Assembly (NCBI GenBank): GCA_965644315.1
Contig: CBFFRQ010000041.1
Location: 1 to 64,000 of the forward strand
Origin: Caecitellus pseudoparvulus
Lineage: Eukaryota; Bigyra: Bicosoecida
DNA length: 64,000 bases
Reading direction: 5' to 3'
In this document: piece after piece, positions 10,519-21,200 of the stretch
Position numbering within the stretch: the first letter of the stretch is position 1
Layout of the letters: every line of letters begins with the position of its first letter
Position numbers and translations under genes: made by a program
Notes under the pieces: model-generated
What the model saw: only the letters and a program-made list of their open reading frames with translations
Databases searched by the model: none
What the model was told of the DNA's origin: nothing

Positions 10519-10531
10519 CTAACCCCTAACC
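10519..10531 (+). repeat. Telomere-like tail of element B at the chromosome junction
   Basis: CTAACCCCTAACC joins element B to unique chromosomal coding sequence at 10532. Read on the minus strand it supplies the in-frame TAG that now ends the truncated membrane-protein gene. Confidence 0.8.
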
Positions 10532-10944
10532 TGGGCAGGCACCGAGTTGGTGCTGACACCGACCGACACAGAGGAGAGCCACGCAATGAGGCCATCCAAC
10601 GCGCTTTCAGGCGGCAAGCGGGTACTCAGCAGCACTGCGTACATCTGGGCCCAGCCGGCCATGACACGGAAGACTCCAATGAGCAGTCCCCTGCTCTGAC
10701 CCTCCTTGCTTTCCCGATCACTCGTGCGCAGGGCCAAGTACACGAGGAGCCCCGTGAACAAAACCCAGGAGCCGATGCTCTGCAGAAAGCCACAACTATC
10801 ATCGGGGCACTTCACGCAAAGCAGCTGTGGGCTGGACCTTGCCCAGCCTTCAGCAGAATCACCGCAGAAAGCCTCTTCTCTCATGTGAACTGAAGCCAAC
10901 ATGCACAACCAAGCCAGAGTCAAGCCCAGAATCAGACAACGCAC
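10532..10944 (-). pseudogene. Truncated membrane protein, paralogue of the giant receptor's membrane module
   Basis: The ORF starts with a signal-peptide-like MRCLILGLTLAWLCMLAS, then a short cysteine-bearing stretch and membrane segments including GSWVLFTGLLVYLAL. It aligns with the cysteine/first-membrane region of the giant protein at 12215-26448: WARSSPQLLCVKC against WVRSSIGTLCQQC, and AGWAQMYAVLLSTRLPP against SGWAQVAGVILSLRLPP. The homology stops at 10532, where the retroelement's telomere-like tail begins. The last three codons and the stop are read from that tail. About six further membrane segments expected from the paralogue are missing. The start lies 13 bp below the stop of the ankyrin gene, so a spliced link to that gene cannot be excluded. 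Confidence 0.75.
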
Positions 10945-10957
10945 ATGCCCACCCGTG

Positions 10958-11886
10958 TCACTTCAACAGAGAAGCTCGGTGGAGCGCAATGTAACGCCTA
11001 CCCTGCCGGCTGTGTGTTCCACTCCAAGCTGCGTCGCGCACTGCCTCAAACGCAACACTTCCAATTTCATGCAATGTTGCACCTTGTACAGCCCTTTCGC
11101 CCGTCAAGCCGGCAAGCTCCCGTGCGACGTCCACATGGCCTTTCGCACAAGCTGCCCGGAAGCCAGCCTCGGGCCCACCAACGTCCCTTGCGTGCACATC
11201 CACTGTCCGGGACCCAGAAAGCGACAAAGCTCTCGAACGACGACAGCTCGGCCCCAATTGCAGGCAAACCGAAAGGCGGCCTCGGGTCCACTCCTGTCCC
11301 CTGCATTAACTTGCACTTTTTGCGGTCCTGGGTGCTCCAGCAATGTGCGTAGGACGTCCACGTGGCCCTTCATGCAAGCCCACCTGAGTCCAGCGCCAGG
11401 TCCCAAACCGTCAGCAGCATGCACGTCCACCTCCCGGACACCACGCAGCTCAAGCAACACTTTGACTACGTCGGCATGTCCGTTCGCGCACGCTGCCCGG
11501 AACGCTGCTTCGAGACCAGCAGCATCTCTGGCGTGCACGTCTACCGCCTGATCCCCTTCCAAAGCAAGGAGAAGCCTCACAACGGCCAAGTGACCATTGC
11601 GGCAGGCGCGGCGAAAACCCGCCTCCGGCCCACCCTTATCTTTGGTGTGCACATCCACACTCTGGGGTCCATCCAGGTCGAGTAGCCCACGAAGCAGCTC
11701 AACGTGCCCTGTCTCGCACGCCACAAGGAATGCAGCGGTCGTGTGCAGTGTCGACAGCGCATCCGTCGATCCACCTCCACGCTGCTTGGCTCCAGAGAGC
11801 AGGCTAAAGAGTGTACTGCAATCATTTCCATTGCATGCAGCTTCCCACTGCGCTCTGAATAACGCCTCACTTGAGTTGAAAGCCAT
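10958..11886 (-). CDS. Ankyrin-repeat protein, frameshifted
   Basis: Repeats of about 37-40 residues follow the pattern VDVHARDxxGxEAxFRxACxxGHxDVVRxLLxL, a degenerate ankyrin unit. About six are visible. The ATG at 11886 starts MAFNSSEALF. Near 11221-11231 the frame breaks. The repeat VVVREL continues as SLSGSRTVDVHARD only in the next frame, as if one base had been lost from a short T run. After the shift two more repeat segments and a unique tail run to the stop at 10958. It could be a young pseudogene next to the truncated chromosome-end gene, or a sequencing error. Ankyrin arrays bind proteins; no specific partner can be named. Confidence 0.7.
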
Positions 11887-12214
11887 GGCCAACGGAACCA
11901 ATTTCCGCTTTCGTTCTTGCGACCCAGGCACTGACACGCAAGAATTACTCGTGGTAAGCACAACCGATGCGGTTAAACCACACCCTTAAGTTTCCTCTTG
12001 AATTGAAATTGACGCGTATGCACCCTGTGGAGCACTGCGAAGCGTTCGGATCCATGAGGAAGCTGCTTGCGACAGTGGGGGCCACGAACCAACAGACTCA
12101 TACGTGGGAGGCGGAGCACAGCCTAAGGCACTCCGAGAAAAGCTCGCATTCGCTGCCAACGTATTGGTTTTCACTGGCGTTCTCGTTTGATTCCCGAGAA
12201 AACACAGTGCCACC

Positions 12215-15200
12215 TCAAACATCGTCGTCCCCGACACTCTCAAACAACGAGAGATTCGGATTTGCCGAGCTGCTAGGGGCTTGGACTGCAGCTTCGTCGC
12301 CTTGCGGCCTAAGGCTATCTTCGCGACTCCCGGAATCGCATTCAGATTCGTCAGAGAGGAATGAAGGCAAAGTAGCCGCGGGCTCAGGTGCGATGGGCCA
12401 CGCTGCGAGTGCGGGTTCGTCGACGGTCGAGTCAGAGTCTATCGAGTCCCAGCTATCAAAGGCGCTCAAAACCAAACCCCTTGAAGCCTCCTTCTCACGA
12501 ATGGCACCTGCCTCCTCAACTATGGCGGACCCCTGCGCGCTTGCTGGACGGGCATGAAGTGCCACAAGTCCCAGGCTGCCAGCTGTACTCCCGGCGGGAG
12601 ACGCCAGTGAATCTGGCAAGGCTGACCATGAAGGGGCAAGCGGGCCCTCCAAAACGTCAGAAGTTTGGCAAGCCTCAACTTCGTCGCTTGCTGCACGAGC
12701 AAGCCCCGGGGGAGGGGAGGAGGCAGCCATGCATGGGCTGCAGGCTCTGGGCATGGCTTCTTTCTGTGCTGATTCATAAACGTTCAATCTCGAATCTTGA
12801 GAGGTTTCGCCAGACGCGAATATTGGCTTCGAGTGGGTCGAACGTGGATGGGGTATGGGCGAGGGGGAGTCCTTGACAGTGTCAGTGGAGCTGTCGCGCG
12901 CAGCAGGCGCAGATTGCAAAACAGGCTGAACCATTTGCACAGCAAAGGGGCCGCAGCAGTTGGCAGCGCAGCAGTGAGCCTTGGATGAACTGAGAACAAA
13001 CTTTGAAAACAGCGCAGGGGGGAGACAGCCTCCCACAAAGCAGAGACCCGCACATCCTGGCCCAAGCCCGTACTCACATGGCCAGCAAAAAGCAAGGCAG
13101 CAACTCTCACGGACTGAGACTCTCCAAGCCCAAACATTCCACACATCGATAGTGGGGGTGCACCATGACTGTTCTCTTGTGTGACTGGCGTTTGAATGTC
13201 CCACCTTGCGGCTGCGCTGCCTCCCCCCAGCTGCCTCGCTGAGAGTCCTCATTGGTTGTTCAGCAGCCCATGTGGCGCCGGCCCGGTCAGTGCCAGGTGC
13301 TCCGTGCAAAGCAGAATGCTCAATCGCTTGTGCTCTTCTGGAGAATGTGTCTGCAGTGACCTCAGCGACCCCCTTTGCCCGCAGCATGGCCATGTCCAGC
13401 TTCTCCAGAGCATGAGGCCAGCGCGTGGACACCACCGCGGCCCAGAGCTTTGTTGCGATGTACGCAATGAGCAGAAGGAAGCACACGTGGGCGACTGTCA
13501 TGAGAATGGAAACGGCAAGATCAAGTCCCTCAACGCGGGAGTCAGCGCCAGACTGGGACGTGCTCAGGCCTGCGAGCACAGACAGAAGCAAGACACCCAA
13601 GGAGAGCGCTTCAGCGTGGTTCATGACCCTGAGCTGGAAAGGCTTACAGACAAGCTGAAGCATGAGGGAAGCGAACAACAGCAGCGCCATGACAGCGCTT
13701 TGAGTGAAGGGCTCCACCACAACAACGGCAGCCATGTTGATGAGCACCTTCCTGGTCAGCACCACGACCTCCCAGAACCAGAAGCCGTTTCCAGCGACCA
13801 CCGACCGGCACCCCATGCGTTTGGAGCGTGGCTGCGTCTGAAGACGCAAGGCTCGGACAGGTTCAACCCATTCAACATTCTTCCTTAAGAACCTTGGCTG
13901 GGAGGCTGGGCTGTCCCGGTCAGTTGATGTGGAAAATGACACATGCTTTGACTCACTTGGGCGCTTCGAAGCACTAGTGGGGGTGTCTGCCAACTTACTC
14001 TGTGCCAAGGACTTCTCCTTCCGCCATCCCTGTACAGCAGCACTTTCTTCTTCACTCTCTTCATTTCCTCGTGCCGCCAATTTATCGTTGGAGGGATCCC
14101 CCATCGCAAAGCCAGCGTACAGAAACCCAAACATGAGGAGATTCCGACTGGTTCCCAGATTGAAGCGGATGCTGAACAGCAACAACCATGCAGCAAGGGG
14201 GATCCCAAGACCCCAGACAAGTAGGCCTATCCAGGCGAGCGCCTGCATCACAGGAAACTCGGCATCCATGCTTCCATGGGATACAGCGTGAGTGAAAAGG
14301 CGGTGGCCAAAGACCGGCTCATCCAGCAAGTTCAGCATGCGCAAACAGGCCCGGGTGACGCTAAAGTGCACTAAAAGTAGCAGCACCAATGATGCTCGAG
14401 TGCTTCTTGCAAATGTGTTCCTCCAAATGCTGGTTTCCCGCGAGCGACCTGGATGCCCATCCTGTCGCATGGGGAGGGATGCACTGTGAGGCAAGTCGCT
14501 GGCTGCCGTTGTCTGAGAATCTGATGCATGGGACTCAGGACTCGAATCCGGTGCGACAACAACCGACAGGAGCTGGCGCGGCTGGCTTCCCTGAGAATGC
14601 GTGGAGGTTGTGGCTTGCTCATGCCAAACCTGGCGAATGGCCATCTGGATGGCTACCACAACCGCCCCGATTGCAAAGGGAGCAGCAATGCACAGAAACG
14701 GAAGGCACAACGTGACCACGAAGGTTTCATAAAAGCCCATCTGTGTTGTGCACTGGATAGGCTCGAAGGTCATGTCAGCACCGCCGCCTGTCGAACCCGC
14801 CACTCTCAAGAAAGAGTCAAGAAATGTCCTGGGGGGGAGTCTCAAGGAGAGAATCACACCAGCCACCTGTGCCCAGCCAGACACAATACGTATGAGGCCG
14901 TCCTTTGCACCACCCGACGCAGACTGCATCTTGGCCAGAGAGGGAGTGTTGGAGGCCTGGTACGCAACGAGGCAACCGAGCAGGCCAAGCACCAAACAGG
15001 TGAGAGTCAGATTCAGAGAGCCGTCGGTGCACTGCTGGCAAAGTGTGCCAATACTTGAACGCACCCATCCACTCTCGCATTCAGCACACATCACCCCACG
15101 GTGCCCTTCCACACACATCGTGGAGGTGCCATTCGAATCAGGGACACATGCAGCCGGGGGCAGGCAACCGTGCATGCGGCTGGTGGACAAGACCGGGGCC

Positions 15201-18200
15201 TTGAACCCATCTAACTCAGAAGCCATGCCTTGCAGCCGGCGTTTGGAGGTTCCAGGCAGAGCTTCTCCCGCAAGCCCAAGCTTGCGCAAGGCAGATTCTA
15301 CCGCAGCTGACCTCCCTCTCGCTAGGACTGGCGATGCGGAATCCTGACCTTCAAGAACGACACACTCTTCACACCAAAACCCTGGTTGGATCTGAAGAAC
15401 TCCCCTTGGACAGGTGACACCAACTGAAGGGCACGCTACACACAGGGTCCCAGTGGCGGTCGCATACTGTTCAGACGGGCACGTCGAGCACCTTGACAAA
15501 CCGTCCACACTTGTGGGGCGAATGGAGCCTGGGGGACAAGGCTCGCAGTGCTTGCCATCACTGAATGCAGCGGTACCACCGCCTTCTGTCACGGGCAGCA
15601 CAATGTCTTGATTCCCTGGAGCGCACACACACTTCACTCCGGAAGTATCGAGGACCTGCCGTGCCGGACAAGATGGGGAAGAGACGACAAAGGGAACCAT
15701 GCCGCCGACCCCTCCAGCAACCGGCTGGCCTCGAACAAACACCCCAAGTACAGCCGCACCAGCTCGCAGAGGGTGCAAGGTGAACTTTGAGACAGATGGC
15801 GTCAGGCCGGCTTGCGACACTCGAGCAAGGGCAGCTCCAGCCACATTGTGGGACAGCAGCTGTACACTGGTCTTTGCTGGAACACCTGGCAGGCCAAGCT
15901 GCCTGTCTCGCACTTGGATGACAATGCGAGCTGGATCGTCGCGGGCAGTTCCAGGGACGTGCACAGTAGCTCCAGCTAAGCTCCTGGCAGAAGCGCTCGT
16001 TCTTCTCGCTACAGCACTGCTTCCAACCCCTTGGTTTTGCATCGACTCTGAGAGGCTACTTCGTAGCAAGTGGTGAGACTCTGCGTCCATGAAACTCTGA
16101 TGGGAGCTACCATGGCCTGCCAGAACGCTCAAGTAAACTGGGATGGTGCGCATTGGCTCCGACTGAAACGTGCCAAGCGCTTCTGACCACACAGCAACTT
16201 GAACCTTGAGGAGCCCTACGTAGTCTCCAGGAGGGGAGCACAACTCGAAAGTGGAGCGCCCAGAGGAAATCAGAACACCAGGGGTCAAGTTAGGCATTGC
16301 AGAGCTGTTCAAGGGGCTCATATATGGGTAAAACACGTCACGGGTCCCAGGTGGCCTTGCTGCCATCCCAAAGGAGTCACCATGCAACTCGGGTACGGAG
16401 CACTGAAGGCTGTTGCGATCAGGAATCCTGTGCCGCACATCGAGTACCACTGCCGTGGCAGATGACGGCTCAAGCTCGAAAGATGCTTCGCCGAGCACGT
16501 GAAGCCAAGCAGAGGATGTGCCAGCGCTTGAAGCTTCGAACGGATACCTCACCCCTTTTGCAGCGGTGGCATTGCTAACGGGTGATTCATGCTGAGCAAC
16601 GGTCACCAAAGATCGGCCAGTTGCCAACAAACTGCTTAGCTGCAGTCGAAGGGATCCTCTGCGTCCGGCCTGAATGGAAGTTTCAGGGCGGAACGGGGTC
16701 ACGGCCACGGAGGACACTTGCAATAGAACTTCAACAAGCACCTCGACAGGCCCTCGCTGTCCGGAGGTCCGCACCACGATAAAATGCCGATGAAATCCAA
16801 GCCTCAGTGTGCCGCCAATGCGCACCTTCACGACCAAGGAGCTCTGCGGCAGCAACACACCTGATTGGCGCCCATATGCGTTGCCTTCCACCAGCTCTAG
16901 CCAGTCAGGAAAGTGCCCTCGAGAAGACTCTGCGACAAACTGCAGCATGCCACCGCCATCATTGGCGATTGTAAAGCTCTGCGTCTGCTCCTTCCCCGGG
17001 GCCAAGGTGGCAATGAGCAGCGGTGGAAATACAAGCGGAGAGGGGGATAGCACGGTGAGCCGCACGCTAATAGTCTGGGGAAGAATTGACTCTAGTGTTG
17101 GTCTCTCAGGGTCAGCATGGCCCTCAACGACAAATGCATCATCGAGCAGGCTTCGGTATGTAGGTTGCACGAGCAACGTTCGACGGTACGTCCCGGCCGA
17201 AAGGCCGGCCGCAGAGAGCCTCAACTGAATCACATCATCCGCTGTGGGTCTCCTGAGCATTGTAACATTCAGCCAATCTACTCCATCTCCGCTGCGACCA
17301 GGCGCCACCTCCCAGCCAATGCCACCAGAACTCAAGACTGCTACTTGTCGTTCCTTGAAGCTTTCAAGACCTGAATCAAGAACATACACCCATGACACGT
17401 CTCGCGGAAACACCTGAAGTGCTGGTGCCGCTGTGGGAGTTACGGATGGTGTCACAGTGGGGCTTGCACCCGGCGAGGAAGTGCTCTTTGGTGTTCTCGA
17501 CGGTGACGGGAGCCTCGAGGGAGTTGGCGAAACCGATACCCGCGTCAATGGAGCCTTCGATGGCGCCGAAGAGGGAAAAGCTTCACCACCCGTTGATCCA
17601 CTGGATGGAGCTACTGACAGGGGCAGCTCCACCTGCTGGCCACGCCCGCTCGAACCTGAGACATTGAACGCCAGCACGAAGTGTGGAACCTCAGACAGCA
17701 GTCGCTCGCCTGAATCAATGACCGGGAAGCCACGGAAGTTACTGCGGATCTCAACGACAAACGGAAAGAGGGCCCCTGCTGTAGCACCGACAGATGCTAT
17801 CCTTGCCCCAAACCACTCCTGAGGCACAGAACAAGGACTGTACAGCGTGCCGCTCTCAGTCAGGCAGACAGGCTGTGACACAGACACTGGAAGGCTTCCA
17901 CCTGCTGCGTCAGCAAGGGTTAGTGAAACAACGACAGAACTTTCGCTTCTTGCCGAGCCTGCAATTGAAACGAACCCCAACGTGTGGTCCAACCTAAGAC
18001 CACCCACACCAGACCGAACAAGGTTGACAGGGCGACCACCAAAATCATCGCCAAGGAACACAGACAAAGGCTCTGGAGGAACGTCAAGAGTGGGAGGATG
18101 CTCAGGACTCTGTGTTGCAGTTTGAGTTGGGGTAACAGAGGCAGTTGGGGAGACACTCGGGGTTGACGTGCTAGTTGAGGTCAACGTTGGAGTACTCGAC

Positions 18201-21200
18201 GAACTGCTGGACGAAGATGGTGACTTGGACGGAGAGGAAGTTCCTGTACTGGACACTGATGGGGTAGCCGCTGACGAAACACTACTTGTGCCGGTTGCAC
18301 TCACAGTTGGACTACCACTACTTGTGCTACTAGGTGAAAACGTCCCAGACGCCGTACCGCTCGGACTGCCCGTCACTGACGCCGTCCCGCTCACCGTCCC
18401 ACTCACACTGGGTGTCCCCGTCGCCGTGCCGCTCGCTGTGCTCGTCAAAGACGCCGTACCGCTCCCTGACGCCGTCACCGATGCCGTGCCGCTCGGACTG
18501 CCCGTCACTGACGCCGTGCCGCTCGGACTGCCCGTCACTGACGCCGTCCCGCTCACCGTCCCACTCACACTGGGTGTCCCCGTCACCGTGCCGCTCGCTG
18601 TGCTCGTCACAGACGCCGTACCGCTGCCTGACGCCGTCACCGATGCCGTGCCGCTCGGACTGCCCGTCACTGACGCCGTCCCGCTCACCGTCCCACTCAC
18701 ACTGGGTGTCCCCGTCGCCGTGCCGCTCGCTGTGCTCGTCACAGACGCCGTACCGCTGCCTGACGCCGTCACAGATGCCGTGCCGCTCGGACTGCCCGTC
18801 ACTGACGCCGTCCCGCTCACCGTCCCACTCACACTGGGTGTCCCCGTCACCGTGCCGCTCGCTGTGCTCGTCACAGACGCCGTACCGCTGCCTGACGCCG
18901 TCACCGATGCCGTGCCGCTCGGACTGCCCGTCACTGACGCCGTCCCGCTCACCGTCCCACTCACACTGGGTGTCCCCGTCACCGTGCCGCTCGCTGTGCT
19001 CGTCACAGACGCCGTACCGCTGCCTGACGCCGTCACAGATGCCGTGCCGCTCGGACTGCCCGTCACTGACGCCGTGCCGCTCGGACTGCCCGTCACTGAC
19101 GCCGTCCCGCTCACCGTCCCACTCACACTGGGTGTCCCCGTCACCGTGCCGCTCGCTGTGCTCGTCACAGACGCCGTACCGCTCCCTGACGCCGTCACCG
19201 ATGCCGTGCCGCTCGGACTGCCCGTCACTGACGCCGTCCCGCTCACCGTCCCACTCACACTGGGTGTCCCCGTCACCGTGCCGCTCGCTGTGCTCCTCAC
19301 AGACGCCGTACCGCTGCCTGACGCCGTCACCGATGCCGTGCCGCTCGGACTGCCCGTCACTGACGCCGTCCCGCTCACCGTCCCACTCACACTGGGTGTC
19401 CCCGTCGCCGTGCCGCTCGCTGTGCTCGTCACAGACGCCGTACCGCTGCCTGACGCCGTCACCGATGCCGTGCCGCTCGGACTGCCCGTCACTGACGCCG
19501 TCCCGCTCGGACTGCCCGTCACTGACGCCGTCCCGCTCACCGTCCCACTCACACTGGGTGTCCCCGTCGCCGTGCCGCTCGCTGTGCTCGTCACAGACGC
19601 CGTACCGCTGCCTGACGCCGTCACCGATGCCGTGCCGCTCGGACTGCCCGTCACTGACGCCGTCCCGCTCACCGTCCCACTCACACTGGGTGTCCCCGTC
19701 GCCGTGCCGCTCGCTGTGCTCGTCACAGACGCCGTACCGCTCCCTGACGCCGTCACCGATGCCGTGCCGCTCGGACTGCCCGTCACTGACGCCGTCCCGC
19801 TCACCGTCCCACTCACACTGGGTGTCCCCGTCGCCGTGCCGCTCGCTGTGCTCGTCACAGACGCCGTACCGCTGCCTGACGCCGTCACCGATGCCGTGCC
19901 GCTCGGACTGCCCGTCACTGACGCCGTGCCGCTCGGACTGCCCGTCACTGACGCCGTCCCGCTCACCGTCCCACTCACACTGGGTGTCCCCGTCACCGTG
20001 CCGCTCGCTGTGCTCGTCACAGACGCCGTACCGCTCCCTGACGCCGTCACCGATGCCGTGCCGCTCGGACTGCCCGTCACTGACGCCGTCCCGCTCACCG
20101 TCCCACTCACACTGGGCGTGACAGACGACGTTACACTGGAGCTAGGAGTCACTTGAGGGGTTGCAGAGTTAGAAGGCGACTTGCTTGGCGTGGGTGTTCC
20201 ACTGGCAGTGATGCTCGGAGTCTGTGAACTTGAGGGAGATACTGATGGTGTCGCAGTTGTGGTGCCTGACACTGACGGAGTGGATGACGCAGACGAAGTT
20301 TGGCTGGGTGTCACTGAAGGTGACGGGGAGAAGGAAGTTGTGGGCAAAACCGCTGTGCACACCCCTCCTGAGTGTACCGTAGCTGCTGCAGGGCATGCAG
20401 GGCCAACGCCGGACTGAAGTACTTGAGTGACTGCAGACACTCTGCCACCTTGCACCCTTTCTTCCATGAGCAATAGTTTGCCCCCTCCCACAGTTGCTGC
20501 GCCTCGCCCAAAACTGCTTTCTGCTCGGACGGGAAATGGGATGCCTGCGACCCCCTGCCGAAGCAGTTTGCCGGACGCGACAGCCCCCTCCACCCCAACT
20601 GTCATCTCCACGAACCCTCCCTCCAACCCTAAACTCGAACCCACTAAGAGACTGCTGGTGTTGTGCTCGGCATCATGGTCAAGCAGGGCCATCGCGCTGC
20701 CGAAGCTGGTCAATGACAGTTGTGGGTTTGACGTGGCATCCAGAGCGACAATCCTGGAAATAAAAGCAGCACCAAAGACGGGATCAAGTGAAAACAAGAA
20801 TATTGCTCCACCACCTTCAAGTGCACTTGGCCAAGAGGGAGCCCCCACTGCCACGCGGAAAGTCTCGGGAGCGGGTTGGGAAGGCATGAGAGCAAGTGAG
20901 GCGCCAAGCATGCTGCCTTCTGGGACGAAGGCCAGTACAGATAGGTTCTGCCACGCAAACGTGGTGGAGTTGTTGGCCTCTGCGAACGTCACTATCATGG
21001 TGTCTCCCGTGCTGTTCAATCGCCCGGGAGCACCGACGAGGAGTGAAACATTGCCCGGGCCGCCAGCAGCACCGATGGGTGCCAAAGACGAAGCGAATGC
21101 ATCGCCAGCATGCACAGAGCTGCAGCAGGCTTGAGGAGCTTGAGAAGGGTCAATTACATACAATCTTTCCACATAGACGCCCTGACCCCTGGGCAGCACG

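Larger units (their letters stand above)
5198..10531 (+). mobile_element. Non-LTR retroelement B, near full length
   Basis: One long ORF (endonuclease, reverse transcriptase, zinc knuckle) is followed by about 660 bp of 3' untranslated sequence, the structured 3' RNA (copy C) and a telomere-like tail. The element starts directly at the telomere-like tail of element A and ends directly in the coding sequence of a membrane-protein gene. There is no separate ORF1 and essentially no 5' UTR, so it is either 5'-truncated at the endonuclease start or a naturally compact type. Its 3' end points to the chromosome interior and its 5' end to the left. That is the polarity expected for elements reverse-transcribed onto a chromosome end. 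Confidence 0.85.

Noticed and set aside
18168-20156. Long plus-strand open frames of about 660 and 595 codons with repeats of VTDAVPLGLPVTDAVPL type
   Set aside because: They are the antisense of a stop-poor coding minisatellite. The minus-strand frame continues for 14 kb with real domains on both sides; the plus frames end with the repeat.
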